A stretch of 46,903 nt of DNA, taken from positions 1 to 46,903 of the forward strand of contig QUBZ01000024.1 of the NCBI GenBank assembly GCA_014338005.1, read 5' to 3'. Shown here piece after piece: positions 16,025-24,430 of this stretch. Both the position numbers and the translations under genes were made by a program. How positions within the stretch are numbered: the stretch's first letter is position 1; every line of letters begins with the position of its first letter. Below the pieces are notes generated by a model. That model had not been told where the DNA came from. It saw only the letters and a list, made by a program, of their open reading frames with translations, and searched no databases. The stretch comes from Chloroflexota bacterium. GTDB lineage: Bacteria; Chloroflexota; Anaerolineae; Aggregatilineales; Phototrophicaceae.

Positions 16025-17254
16025 TTAGCCTTCGGCATCTGGCGGCGCGGTTCGCGCCCCAACATAACGCGCGCGCGGGCGAATCATCCGGTCGAGCGCG
16101 TATTGTTCGATGATGTGGCCGATCCAGCCGATGGTTCTGCCGGTGGCGAACAGCGCCAGCGGGCTGCCGGTGGGCAGTTCCAGGGCGCGGCACAGGATCA
16201 CCAGACCGGTATCCACCGTTGGATGTTCGCCGATCAAACGCTGGCCGGCCTCGACCAGCGCCGCCGCCAAAGCCGACACGGGCGCAGCCGGGCGCGCTTC
16301 CATCACCCACCGCAGCAGCGCCGCGCCACGTGGGTCGCCCGACGGGTACAGCGGGTGGCCGAAGCCGGGGATACGCTCGCCGCGCCGCAGCCGCCCGGCC
16401 ATCGCCGCTTCTACCCCCTCCGGCGAGCCGGCCTCGCGCAGAAAAGCCTCCACACGTTCGGTATGGCCGCCATGCCGCGTCCCCTGGAGCGCCGCCAACC
16501 CGGCCATCACAGCAGCATAGGGCGTCGAACCGGCGGAGGCCGCGCAGCGCGCCGTGAAAGCCGACACATTCAGTTCGTGGTCGGCGCACAAAATCAGCGC
16601 CGCGCCGATCAGCCGCGCAGCACCGGGGTCGTCGGGACACCACGCGCGCGCCAGCGTTTCGGCCAGGCCGCCTTCAACCGGCTGCATCCCGGCGGCCAGC
16701 GCCACCATCAGCCGCAGGATGCGCGCGCCGGCCTGCATCACCGCCGTCGGGCGCAGGTCGTAGGCGGCCAGATCATCGGCGGCAGCCAGCGGCAGCATAA
16801 CCTGGAAAATCTCGAACAGACTCAACCCATTCAGCCGCTCTCGCACCGCCCGGCAGCGCGGCGGCAGCGCATACGCATCCATCAACCCCGGCACGCTGCC
16901 GCTCAGATCGCCTGTCCAGATCAGCGCGGCGACCTGCTCCGGGTCACGCTGCGCCGCCAGTTCTACCGCGTCGTATCCGCGATAGTACAGCCGCTCGCCT
17001 TCGATCAGTGTGATGGCCGACTCCAGCACCGGCGCGCCCAGGTGCAGGGCGCTTTCCGCCGCTGCGTCCGGGTTGCGGCGTGCCGCCTTGCGCGCCTTCA
17101 AACGTCGCACGTCCTCGGCGTGGTAGCGCCGGGCGCGCGGGTCGTCCCCGGCGGCCTCGGAGCGAATCAATCCCCGGCTGACGTAAGCGTACAGGGTGGC
17201 CGGGGTGATGCCCAGTTCGTCCGCCGCTTCCTGTGCCGTCAGATAATCCTTCAT
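16025..17254 (-). CDS. Citrate synthase-family enzyme with N-terminal MerR-type helix-turn-helix
   Basis: 409 residues from ATG 17254 (a GTG one codon earlier is possible). Residues 1-60 are a MerR/HTH_17 DNA-binding domain (YLTAQEAADELGITPATLYAY, then ARRYHAEDVRRL). From about residue 75 a complete citrate synthase fold follows, with all three catalytic positions: His in ADHELNVSAF, His in GFGHPLYPSGDPR and Asp in HPTVDTGL. It may therefore be an active condensing enzyme, a regulator sensing acetyl-CoA or oxaloacetate, or both. HTH-citrate synthase fusions are known in bacteria but little studied. It is divergent from a second citrate synthase and shares a control region containing nested dyads, consistent with control of both genes by its own DNA-binding domain. 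Confidence 0.87.
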   Translation of the reverse strand: MKDYLTAQEAADELGITPATLYAYVSRGLIRSEAAGDDPRARRYHAEDVRRLKARKAARRNPDAAAESALHLGAPVLESAITLIEGERLYYRGYDAVELAAQRDPEQVAALIWTGDLSGSVPGLMDAYALPPRCRAVRERLNGLSLFEIFQVMLPLAAADDLAAYDLRPTAVMQAGARILRLMVALAAGMQPVEGGLAETLARAWCPDDPGAARLIGAALILCADHELNVSAFTARCAASAGSTPYAAVMAGLAALQGTRHGGHTERVEAFLREAGSPEGVEAAMAGRLRRGERIPGFGHPLYPSGDPRGAALLRWVMEARPAAPVSALAAALVEAGQRLIGEHPTVDTGLVILCRALELPTGSPLALFATGRTIGWIGHIIEQYALDRMIRPRARYVGARTAPPDAEG

Positions 17255-17261
17255 CACTGCC

Positions 17262-17293
17262 CTATATATTGATTATTTAATCAAGATTGACAA
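17262..17293 (-). promoter_or_regulatory. Predicted MerR-type promoter of the HTH-citrate synthase gene
   Basis: On the minus strand TTGTCA and TATATA are separated by 19 bases, the long spacer characteristic of MerR-regulated promoters. The dyad TTGATT/AATCAA sits between them. The -10 ends about 8 bases before the ATG, so the transcript would be nearly leaderless. Confidence 0.45.
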
Positions 17294-17298
17294 TATAT
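17264..17298. promoter_or_regulatory. Nested palindromes between the two citrate synthase genes (candidate operator)
   Basis: An outer perfect inverted repeat, ATATATTG (17264-17271) and CAATATAT (17291-17298), encloses an inner one, TTGATT-ATTT-AATCAA (17269-17284). Both are A+T-rich in an otherwise G+C-rich region and overlap the promoters of both divergent genes. A MerR-domain dimer is the natural candidate ligand. Confidence 0.5.
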
Positions 17299-17315
17299 TA
17301 CCATGAATCTACACT
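17287..17315 (+). promoter_or_regulatory. Predicted promoter of the second citrate synthase gene
   Basis: TTGACA (17287-17292) is an exact -35, followed by 17 bases and TACACT (17310-17315). The right arm of the outer palindrome overlaps the -35, so binding there should affect transcription. The ribosome site CAGGAG precedes the ATG at 17346. Confidence 0.65.
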
Positions 17316-17345
17316 GTTTGTAAAGCAGCTTCAGGAGCAAAAACC

Positions 17346-18473
17346 ATGATCGCAGAGACGAACTTCAAACCGGGCTTGGAAGGTGTGGTGGCGGCAGAAA
17401 CCCGCCTGAGCAGCGTGGATGGCGAGGCCGGGGAGCTGATAATCGCCGGATTCCCGCTGGAAGAATTGGCCCCCAACGCAGCCTTCGAGGAGATGGTTTA
17501 TCTGCTGTGGCATGACCGCCTGCCGGACGCCGCCGAACTGGCCGTTTTCCGAAACCGGATGGCGGCGGCGCGGGGGCTGCCCCCGGCGGCGCTTGATCTG
17601 CTGCGGGCGGCAGCGCGGGACGCCGCGCCGGCGATGGACGCGCTGCGGATGGCGGCGGGCGCGCTCACCGGCGGCGATGACCATGAAGCCGACGCCGTGC
17701 GGCTGGTGGCCTGTTTCCCGACCATCGTCGCGGCTTACCGGCGGCTGCTGAACGGCCAGATGCCGCTCGAACCGCGCCCCGACCTGGGACATGCCGCCAA
17801 TTACCTGTACATGCTGGTCGGCGAAACGCCCGACCAGACGCGGACGCGCGCCCTGGAAACCTACCTGAATACGGTCGTAGATCACGGCCTAAACGCTTCG
17901 ACCTTCGCCGCGCGGGTTATCATCTCCACCGGCTCGGATATGGTATCGGCGGTGGTGGGGGCGCTGGGGGCGCTCAAAGGCCCGCTGCACGGCGGCGCGC
18001 CCGGCCCGGCGCTTAACCTGGTGTTTGAAATTGGGGAGGCCGCCAACGCCGAAACGGTTCTGCGCCGCCGGCTGGAAGCGGGCGAGCGGCTGATGGGCTT
18101 CGGCCACCGCGTCTACAAAGTGCGCGACCCACGCGCGGATGTGCTGGCGGCGGCGGCGGAAAAACTGTTCCAGGCCGGCGGCGACCGGGCGCTGTACGAA
18201 CTGGCGCGCGCGGTCGAAAACACCGCCCTGCGCCTGCTGGAGGAATACAAACCCGGACGGCGGCTGCAAACCAACGTCGAATTTTATACCGCGCTGGTGC
18301 TGCATGGCCTCGGCCTGCCGGCGGAGCTGTTCACGCCGACTTTTGCCATCAGCCGGGCGGCGGGCTGGACGGCGCACGCCTTCGAGCAGATCGCCGCCGG
18401 GCGCATCATCCGCCCACAGTCGGCCTACACCGGCACTAAGACCCGCCGCTGGACGCCGCTTGCGGCGCGGTAG
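17346..18473 (+). CDS. Citrate synthase / 2-methylcitrate synthase family protein
   Basis: 375 residues, the usual length for bacterial type II-like citrate synthases. AGGAG lies 8 bases before the ATG. The catalytic histidines are present in VDHGLNASTFAARV and GFGHRVYKVRDPRADV. The third catalytic position, usually Asp in an NVDFYSG-like motif, reads NVEFYTA here, an Asp-to-Glu change. The enzyme condenses acetyl-CoA or propionyl-CoA with oxaloacetate. Choice between citrate and methylcitrate synthase is not possible by eye. It is divergent from the HTH-fused paralogue and probably controlled with it. Its last 38 bases overlap the 3' end of the convergent hydrolase gene. Confidence 0.88.
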   Translation: MIAETNFKPGLEGVVAAETRLSSVDGEAGELIIAGFPLEELAPNAAFEEMVYLLWHDRLPDAAELAVFRNRMAAARGLPPAALDLLRAAARDAAPAMDALRMAAGALTGGDDHEADAVRLVACFPTIVAAYRRLLNGQMPLEPRPDLGHAANYLYMLVGETPDQTRTRALETYLNTVVDHGLNASTFAARVIISTGSDMVSAVVGALGALKGPLHGGAPGPALNLVFEIGEAANAETVLRRRLEAGERLMGFGHRVYKVRDPRADVLAAAAEKLFQAGGDRALYELARAVENTALRLLEEYKPGRRLQTNVEFYTALVLHGLGLPAELFTPTFAISRAAGWTAHAFEQIAAGRIIRPQSAYTGTKTRRWTPLAAR

Positions 18474-19329
18474 ATTCGGCCAGAAACGCCCGCACCGCGT
18501 CCAGGTATGCCTGGGGCTGCTCGGTCATCGGCACGTGGCCGCACTCATCCAGCAGCATCAGGCGGCTGTTCGGGATGCGGCTGTGCGCCAGGTGAGCGTT
18601 CTCCAGCGGCACGGTCGCGTCGTATTTGCCGAACAGCACCAGCGTGGGGGCCTGCACCCGCGCCAGCGTATCGGTCAGGTCAAGCGCCGCGATGGCCTGT
18701 AAATCGCGGTAAGCCGGAACTTCGTTGCCCGGCATCAATGCCATCTGCCGGTCTTCGCTTTCGACCGGCTGGAACGAGCGGCGCGGGTCGGCGTACAGCG
18801 CCCGGTCATAGATGTAAGCATACCAGCGCCAGCGCATCGCCACGCGGGAAAAAGCCCAGATGGATGGGAAAACCGCCCCGGTCGCGTAGATCGGCGTCAG
18901 CAGGCGGCGCACGTAAGGCGACAGCTGTCCGTTCGCCACGCCCGACACATCTACCAGCCGCGTGATGCGTTCCGGCGCGGCGGTCGAAGCGATGTATAGG
19001 CCGATCATGCCGCCCATCGAGTGGCCGATGCAGGCGAACCTGTCCAGGCCGAGTGCGTCGGCCAGCCGCAGCACGCGCGCCGCCTGCGCCGGGATGCTGT
19101 AATCACCATCACGCGGTTTATCGCTAAAGCCGTGTCCCAGCAGGTCAACCGCCACACAGTAGCAGCTGTCTTGAAGCGCGTCCAGCGTTTGCCGCCAGGT
19201 GCGCGCGTGCGAAAGCCAGCCATGCACCATCATCACCGGCGGCGCGGACGGATTGCCGGCAGTCACGTAACCTATCCGCTGTCCATCAACCGTCACGAAC
19301 TGCCTGCTGCTGCCGTTGGCACTGAACAT
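18436..19329 (-). CDS. Alpha/beta-fold hydrolase
   Basis: 297 residues from ATG 19329, preceded by GGGGG; an in-frame GTG two codons earlier is possible. The catalytic triad is visible: nucleophile S104 in GHSMGG, acid D237 in LFGKYDATVP and H265 in DECGHVPMTEQP. An oxyanion-hole segment VHGWLSH precedes them. A cap region of about 60 residues (145-205) separates the core halves. It belongs to the large esterase/lipase/haloalkane-type group; substrate cannot be inferred. It has no membrane segment. It converges on, and overlaps, the second citrate synthase gene. Confidence 0.87.
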   Translation of the reverse strand: MFSANGSSRQFVTVDGQRIGYVTAGNPSAPPVMMVHGWLSHARTWRQTLDALQDSCYCVAVDLLGHGFSDKPRDGDYSIPAQAARVLRLADALGLDRFACIGHSMGGMIGLYIASTAAPERITRLVDVSGVANGQLSPYVRRLLTPIYATGAVFPSIWAFSRVAMRWRWYAYIYDRALYADPRRSFQPVESEDRQMALMPGNEVPAYRDLQAIAALDLTDTLARVQAPTLVLFGKYDATVPLENAHLAHSRIPNSRLMLLDECGHVPMTEQPQAYLDAVRAFLAESTAPQAASSGGS

Positions 19330-19406
19330 GCTCACCCCCTGATGCTACAAAATCGTTATGTCTGTATATTCGTTTTACACCCGTTTGTTTTTTCGCTCAA
19401 TTCAGC

Positions 19407-19434
19407 TTGATGCAGGGCGCGCAGGCCGTATAAT
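19407..19434 (+). promoter_or_regulatory. Strong predicted promoter of the MOSC operon
   Basis: TTGATG (19407-19412), a 16-base spacer and an exact TATAAT (19429-19434) precede the ATG at 19478, with GAGG (19465-19468) as ribosome site. It would drive the MOSC gene and the overlapping Nfu-like gene. Confidence 0.65.
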
Positions 19435-19477
19435 GAATAAGGATGATGGGTTCAATCAAAATTCGAGGATAGATAAT

Positions 19478-19939
19478 ATGGCTCAGATCGCCAGCATCGT
19501 TTATAAACCGGAAGGCGTCCCCGAACCGCCGGATGCCTATCTGCGTGTGGACATTGACGAAGCGCATTTAATCGAAGGTTATGGCATCGAGGGCGACGCC
19601 AAAGGCGGCCACCCCAACCGCCAGTTGAACCTGATGTCTTACGAGACGCTCACCAACCTGCGCGCTTTGGGTTTTTATACCGAGCCGGGGCAGATGGGCG
19701 AGCAGATCGTCATTCACCGGCTGGACGTGGACAGCCTGCCGTCCGGCGCGCGCTTGCAGATCGGCGAGTCGGCAGTTGTTGAAGTGATTAAACCGCGCAC
19801 CGGCTGCGACCGTTTTTCGGCCATCCAGGGCAAGCCGTTGAGCGCGGTTGAAGGGCAGATGGGCGTCATGGCGAAAGTCGTCAGCAGTGGGTTGATCCGC
19901 ATCGGCGACGCGGTGAAAGTGCTGCCGGCGCATGTCTGA
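19478..19939 (+). CDS. MOSC domain-containing protein
   Basis: 153 residues from ATG 19478 with GAGG 9 bases upstream; an in-frame start 40 codons earlier lies before the promoter and is not plausible. The whole protein is one MOSC domain, a beta-barrel fold related to the molybdenum cofactor sulfurase C-terminus. It has IEGDAKGGHPNRQLNLMSYE, GEQIVIHRLD and the conserved cysteine C110 in KPRTGCDRFSAIQG. That cysteine is thought to carry persulfide sulfur or contact the cofactor. The next gene, an Nfu-type domain protein, starts within its last codons, hinting at a shared role in sulfur or metal-cofactor handling. Confidence 0.88.
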   Translation: MAQIASIVYKPEGVPEPPDAYLRVDIDEAHLIEGYGIEGDAKGGHPNRQLNLMSYETLTNLRALGFYTEPGQMGEQIVIHRLDVDSLPSGARLQIGESAVVEVIKPRTGCDRFSAIQGKPLSAVEGQMGVMAKVVSSGLIRIGDAVKVLPAHV

Positions 19940-20213
19940 GTACGTCACGGTCGAAACGCGCCCCACCGATGACCCGAACGCGCTGGAAATCGTCACCAAC
20001 CAAACGCTGACGGACGCCGGCGCGGAAGTCTACAACAGTCCTGAGGAGGCCGATCAGGGGTCGCCCATCGCGCAGATGTTATTCTACGGGGTTGAGGGCA
20101 TTGCTGCCCTCACCATCACCCACCATACCCTCACCATTACCCGCCGGCCTGATGTCCCCTGGGAATCGCTGGTGGACGACGTGCGCGACGCGCTGCGCGA
20201 CTTTTTTCTTTAA
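19932..20213 (+). CDS. Nfu/NifU N-terminal-like small protein
   Basis: 93 residues. The sequence (TRPTDDPNALEIVTNQTLTD, SPIAQMLFYGVEGIAALTI, then a basic-hydrophobic C-terminus) resembles the Nfu N-terminal domain found ahead of iron-sulfur scaffold domains. The C-terminal CxxC cluster-binding domain of true Nfu proteins is absent, and the protein has no cysteine. It overlaps the MOSC stop by 8 bases, so translation is probably coupled. A partner or regulatory role in cofactor assembly is possible but unproven. Confidence 0.75.
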   Translation: MSEYVTVETRPTDDPNALEIVTNQTLTDAGAEVYNSPEEADQGSPIAQMLFYGVEGIAALTITHHTLTITRRPDVPWESLVDDVRDALRDFFL

Positions 20214-20325
20214 CACATTCATAAACTGCTTATACGCTTTTCGGTTTTGTCTCATTTTTGTCCAGCATTATCCTGTACATGGACTGTGCAATATCTATGC
20301 AAAAACTATACAAGGAGTACAGGAA

Positions 20326-21351
20326 ATGCGTAAGATCGTTTTGCTTGTTCTGGCAATGCTGCTGCTGGCCGTCCCGGCCTTCGCGCAGGACATGATGGCC
20401 GAAAAGACGATTGCCGAAATTGTGGTCGAAGCGGCGGGTGCCGAAACACCCGAATTCAGCACCTTGCTGGCCGCCGTCAGCGCCGCCGACCCCGCCGTTC
20501 TGGAAGCCCTCTCCAATCCCGAAGCCGAACTGACCGTTTTTGCCCCCACCGACGCCGCTTTTGCTGCCCTGGCCGAATCGCTGGGCGAGGAAGCCTTCAA
20601 CGGTGTGCTGGCCGACCAGGCCACGCTGACCGGCATCCTGCTGTTCCATGTGACCAGCGGTAAAGTTATGTCGGCTGATGTCGTGGCTGCCCTAGAAGCC
20701 AACGATGGCGCGTTCGCCGTTCCCAGCCTGCAAGGCCAGTACATAGACATCACCAGCGACGATATGGGCGTTTACATCAACGGCGCGAAACTGAACCTGG
20801 ACATGGTGGACATCGAAGCCAGCAACGGCGTCATTCATGTGATCGAGTCGGTCATCCTGCCGGAGAGCCGGACGATTGCGGAAATCGTGGTCGAATCGGC
20901 GGGCGCCGAAACGCCTGAGTTCAGCACCCTGCTGGCCGCCGTCAGCGCCGCCGACCCCGCCGTGTTGGAGACGCTCTCCAACCCCGAAGCCGAACTGACC
21001 GTTTTTGCCCCCACCGACGCCGCTTTCGCTGCCCTGGCTGCCGCCCTGGGTGAAGAAGCCTTCAACGGCGTGCTGGCCGACCAGGCCGCGCTGACCAATA
21101 TCCTGCTCTACCATGTCGTGCCGGGCATCGTGCGCTCCGGCGACCTGGGCGCGCTGCTTGAGGAACACATGAGCATGAGCGAAGATCCGCTGATGGTGGA
21201 TACTGCCCTGGAAGGCAAACAGGTATCTTTCATGGTGGCCGAGGATGGCAGCGTTAAAATCAACGACGCGACCATCATCATCACCGACATTGACGCGGCC
21301 AACGGCGTGATCCACGTGATTAACGCGGTGATCCTGCCGCCAAGCGAGTAA
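20326..21351 (+). CDS. Secreted protein with two fasciclin (FAS1) domains
   Basis: 341 residues from ATG 20326, with GGAG 8 bases upstream; an in-frame reading from 20092 passes through the previous gene and is rejected. A signal peptide (MRKIVLLVLAMLLLAVPAFAQ) is followed by two FAS1 domains (about residues 25-180 and 181-341). Each carries TVFAPTDAAFAAL and a NGVIHVIxxVILP end typical of the family. FAS1 domains mediate adhesion to surfaces or matrix. The two domains are very similar over their first 80 residues at both protein and DNA level, indicating recent duplication or gene conversion. A strong terminator follows, so it is likely the last gene of its unit. Confidence 0.92.
   Translation: MRKIVLLVLAMLLLAVPAFAQDMMAEKTIAEIVVEAAGAETPEFSTLLAAVSAADPAVLEALSNPEAELTVFAPTDAAFAALAESLGEEAFNGVLADQATLTGILLFHVTSGKVMSADVVAALEANDGAFAVPSLQGQYIDITSDDMGVYINGAKLNLDMVDIEASNGVIHVIESVILPESRTIAEIVVESAGAETPEFSTLLAAVSAADPAVLETLSNPEAELTVFAPTDAAFAALAAALGEEAFNGVLADQAALTNILLYHVVPGIVRSGDLGALLEEHMSMSEDPLMVDTALEGKQVSFMVAEDGSVKINDATIIITDIDAANGVIHVINAVILPPSE
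20407..21115 (+). repeat. Internal tandem duplication within the fasciclin gene
   Basis: Bases about 20407-20650 and 20872-21115 (offset 465 bases, 155 codons) are nearly identical. They share exact stretches of more than 30 bases around the LLAAVSAADPAV and ELTVFAPTDAAF codons. The 3' halves of the two domains differ much more, so identity is concentrated in the first half of each copy. Confidence 0.85.
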
Positions 21352-21380
21352 ACCTGCGCCAGGATACCGAATTGTAACGA

Positions 21381-21414
21381 ACAGAACCGGGACCACCTCC
21401 CCGGTTCTGTTTTT
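21381..21414 (+). terminator. Rho-independent terminator after the fasciclin gene
   Basis: ACAGAACCGGG (21381-21391) and CCCGGTTCTGT (21400-21410) form a perfect 11-base stem with an 8-base loop. A run of five T's follows, counting the last stem base. It lies 30 bases after the fasciclin stop codon. Confidence 0.92.
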
Positions 21415-21515
21415 ACCTTGATTGCCGGTTCTGTATTGAACCTTCCCCACCCCTATATCCCCTCGACAAACGTCCCCCATTTGTGCCGCCCAAAGGTAAT
21501 GGCTGAGTTTTGCCC

Positions 21516-21537
21516 GGTTTTGCGGTATCATAAAACC
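21516..21537. promoter_or_regulatory. Inverted repeat around a -10-like element
   Basis: GGTTTT (21516-21521) and AAAACC (21532-21537) enclose a loop containing TATCAT (21526-21531), a -10-like hexamer 30 bases before the ATG at 21567. It could be an operator over the promoter of the next gene. The -35 match is poor. Confidence 0.3.
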
Positions 21538-21566
21538 AAAGATCGGCACTTTCGGGGAATAGAACC

Positions 21567-22580
21567 ATGCGAAAGTTCATTCTGGTGGCCGTGTTCGCGG
21601 CATTATCGGTCATTGGCCTGCATACCAGCCGAGCCGAGTCCAACGTGCAGATATTTTTTGTCGCCTGCGAAAACCAGGCGGTTGTTAACTTTACAGGCAG
21701 TATGGACGCCGGTTATGACATTTTTTACCAGGTCTTTTCCGGCGCCGGCGGCACAGGGACGCCGCTGACCTCGCTGCGCCGCGTTGAAGTGAACGGCGCG
21801 TATGCCTTCAGCGAAACGGTTGCCTATAACGCCGGCGCGGCAGTGCCTTTCGGAAGCATCGCCAGTATGCGGGTCGTCATCGCCCTGGAAGGCAACTCCA
21901 GCCGAACGACCTACGATACAACGGTGGACGATATACAGGACGGGTGCAGCGCCCCGCAGAACCCGGTCGGGGCCAGCGTTGATCTGGGCGGCGGCGCGGC
22001 TGCCGCTGCGACCTCGCCATCCGGCATCCTGTCGCCGTTCGGCGGCGTTATCAACCCGCCGGCGGTTTCCGGCACGCCGGAGCCGATTGTGGTCATCGGG
22101 GCGCGCAAGTCGTCCATCGGGCGCTCGCAAACGCCGGGCGTTATTTTCGCGGAGTGCAACCAGTATCTTGACCGCGCCAACCCCGGCATCCTGTACGATA
22201 CCGACCCGATTGTGATCTTCTGGTCGTGGTACGCGCGGACGCCCGAACTGGTGCAGCAGCATATTGATAACGCCATCTACGATGTTTCGCTGAACGGCGT
22301 CCGTCTGTCGCGCGTGAGCAAAACCGCTATTGAGCAGCGAACGCGCAACTACTGGGTTTTTTACATCGCCGATCTTGGCCTGCTGGAGCCGGGTTATTAC
22401 CGCCTGGTTTTCCACCTGACCTGGGCTGCGCCCATCAGCGACGGCTACGAGGACTTCGGGCCGGGCGCGGCCACTTCCAGGGTGGACAGCGCCTGCAACT
22501 TTGAGATCAAACGTAATCCGATCGGCGCTGCGCCGGTAGACCGTTACAACACGCTGTTTGAAGCTTCTCCATCGCCATAA
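21567..22580 (+). CDS. Secreted protein of unknown function
   Basis: 337 residues with a signal peptide (MRKFILVAVFAALSVIGL, cleavage near SRAES). Two beta-rich parts are joined by a low-complexity Gly/Ala/Pro linker (about residues 135-175). The first part has TYDTTVDDIQDGC. The second contains FWSWYARTPELVQQHIDNAIYDVSLNGVRL and GYYRLVFHLTWAAPISDGYEDFG, which looks like an Ig-like or jelly-roll domain. Conserved cysteines could form disulfides. I do not recognise a family. The gene lies 14 bases before the next secreted-protein gene, so the two are probably one unit. Confidence 0.7.
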   Translation: MRKFILVAVFAALSVIGLHTSRAESNVQIFFVACENQAVVNFTGSMDAGYDIFYQVFSGAGGTGTPLTSLRRVEVNGAYAFSETVAYNAGAAVPFGSIASMRVVIALEGNSSRTTYDTTVDDIQDGCSAPQNPVGASVDLGGGAAAAATSPSGILSPFGGVINPPAVSGTPEPIVVIGARKSSIGRSQTPGVIFAECNQYLDRANPGILYDTDPIVIFWSWYARTPELVQQHIDNAIYDVSLNGVRLSRVSKTAIEQRTRNYWVFYIADLGLLEPGYYRLVFHLTWAAPISDGYEDFGPGAATSRVDSACNFEIKRNPIGAAPVDRYNTLFEASPSP

Positions 22581-22594
22581 AGCCGGGAGGGTGG

Positions 22595-24430
22595 ATGAAA
22601 CGCTTCGCCATCCTGATATGCGCGGCGCTGCTGGCGTTGGCGCTGGAAACCGACGCGCAGCAGCCGCCCGCTATTGTGGATTTTAGCTGCGACCGGGACA
22701 GCGTAGTACTGTCGGCAGTTGAGGCACGGCAGATCTCGGCGCTGCTGTCTTGGCGCGTGCTTAATTTAACGAACGATTTTCGCCTGCGTCTCGACCGGCG
22801 CGAGCTGAACGGCTGGGTTTCGCTGCTGGACGACGGCGAGATACTGCCGCCCGCCGGCACGCGCCCGATTCTCATCGAACACCCGCTGAATTTCGGGCCG
22901 CCGGCTTACCGGCTGGCCGTCGTGGATGCCGCCGGGCAGGTAATGGACGAACGGTTCATCAGCATCCCCTATACCGTCGAACCGTCCGCGCGCGCGCCCC
23001 GCATCGAACGTTTCGCTGCCGCCAGCGCCGGCCTCTACAGCGGCGACTTGCAGGCCGGCAGCGCGCGGCTGGAAGTGACCTGGAAAGTAGCCGACCGGCT
23101 GCCGAACTCCAACCTGGTATTCGAGCAGGTTTTCGCCGATGGGCGAAGCGTATCGGCAGAACTGCCGCGCGCCAACCTGTGGATTGCGTCGGAAGGCCGG
23201 GGCGTGGTCGCGCCGGTCGCGCCAGAGGGGGCAAACCGGGTGCGAATCCGGCTGCGCGTGGCGGATGTCATCAGCGGGCAGATTTACGACTCGGCAGAAC
23301 TGGAACTGCCCATCACCGACTCGTCAAACCCGCCCGTCATCGTCACCGCCGCGCCGACCCCCGCGCCCGTGCCGAGCGTCACCCCCGGCAGCGCGGATTT
23401 GCCGGCCCAGGTGCTTAACTTCAGCGCCGAACCAGGCCCGGCTAACCCCACCGGGACGGCCACCCTGCGCTGGACGGTGCGCGGCGCGGCCAGCGTCAGC
23501 CTCCAGTGGTTGAATAAAATCAACCAGGAGGTGACTCAGGACAACCTGCCGCCGGAGGGGTCTTTCCTGCTGCCGCTCACCAATATTCAGTTCAGCGGCG
23601 CGCAGACCTACCCGGTGCGGCTGATCGCCCGGAACAGCAGCGGCCAGTGGGTGCTGGACAGCAGCGGCAGCGCCATCGCCGCCGATCTGGTCATCCCCCT
23701 GCAAACCAGTCTGCGTATCACGTCGTTTTCCGCCAGCCCGAACCCGGCGGCACGGGACGGCAGCATCACGTTCGCCTGGGCAGTAGATAACGCCGCCAGC
23801 GTGGCGATCACCCGCGTCAGCCCGCAGGGGATTTTCGTCTACGACGATACGACCGCCAACCTGCCGCCGAGCGGTTCGCTGGCGCTGCCCGTTCCGGGCG
23901 GTTACACGACCGCCATCACCTATTTTATCGGCGCGGTGGATGCCAACGGCGTGTCAATCATGGGCGACCCGCTGGTGGTAAACCTGATCTGCCCCTACGA
24001 GTCATTTCTCGCGCCGGCCTGCCCGCTCACGCAGCAAATTGTCCAGGCCGCGCATCTGGACTTTGAAGGCGGTTTTATGATCTGGCGCAGCGATACCCGC
24101 GAGATTTACGTGCTGTACGATGACCGCACCTATGCCGCCTACGCCGATACCTGGGCAGAAGGCGAGCCGGTCAATATTCCCGAAACGCCGCCCGCCGGTC
24201 GGGCCGCGCCGGGGCGCGGTTTTGGCAAGCTGTGGGCCAACAATCCCGATCTGCGCGCCCGGTTGGGCTGGGCGACCGGCGGCGAGGACAGCTACCAGAC
24301 GCCGTTTGAAACGGCTGTTGAGCTGGCCGGGCGCGTGCAGCAAACCGGGCTGTTCTTCCGCCTGCCCAACGGCCTGCGCGTGCATCTGGGCGGCTTCCCC
24401 AAAGTATGGGATATTCCCGATGCCAGCTAA
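22595..24430 (+). CDS. Secreted multi-domain protein with Ig-like repeats and a C-terminal cell-envelope-type domain
   Basis: 611 residues with signal peptide MKRFAILICAALLALALETDAQ. The middle holds at least two related Ig-like repeats: VLNFSAEPGPANPTGTATL with WTVRGAASVSL, and ITSFSASPNPAARDGSITF with AWAVDNAASVAI. They follow a Pro/Thr linker (about 245-265). The C-terminal 130 residues contain FEGGFMIWRSDTREIYVLYDD, WAEGEPV, GRGFGKLWANNPDLRARLGWA and QTGLFFRLPNGLRVHLGG. I associate this Trp/Gly-rich pattern with exported proteins of Chloroflexota. Its last 11 bases overlap rsmG. Function unknown; an envelope or matrix role is likely. Confidence 0.72.
   Translation: MKRFAILICAALLALALETDAQQPPAIVDFSCDRDSVVLSAVEARQISALLSWRVLNLTNDFRLRLDRRELNGWVSLLDDGEILPPAGTRPILIEHPLNFGPPAYRLAVVDAAGQVMDERFISIPYTVEPSARAPRIERFAAASAGLYSGDLQAGSARLEVTWKVADRLPNSNLVFEQVFADGRSVSAELPRANLWIASEGRGVVAPVAPEGANRVRIRLRVADVISGQIYDSAELELPITDSSNPPVIVTAAPTPAPVPSVTPGSADLPAQVLNFSAEPGPANPTGTATLRWTVRGAASVSLQWLNKINQEVTQDNLPPEGSFLLPLTNIQFSGAQTYPVRLIARNSSGQWVLDSSGSAIAADLVIPLQTSLRITSFSASPNPAARDGSITFAWAVDNAASVAITRVSPQGIFVYDDTTANLPPSGSLALPVPGGYTTAITYFIGAVDANGVSIMGDPLVVNLICPYESFLAPACPLTQQIVQAAHLDFEGGFMIWRSDTREIYVLYDDRTYAAYADTWAEGEPVNIPETPPAGRAAPGRGFGKLWANNPDLRARLGWATGGEDSYQTPFETAVELAGRVQQTGLFFRLPNGLRVHLGGFPKVWDIPDAS

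Noticed and set aside
15948..16643. Long upstream extension of the methyltransferase reading frame
   Set aside because: It lies in another frame of the citrate synthase gene, is Arg/Gly-rich without domain features, and a well-placed ribosome site supports ATG 15947.
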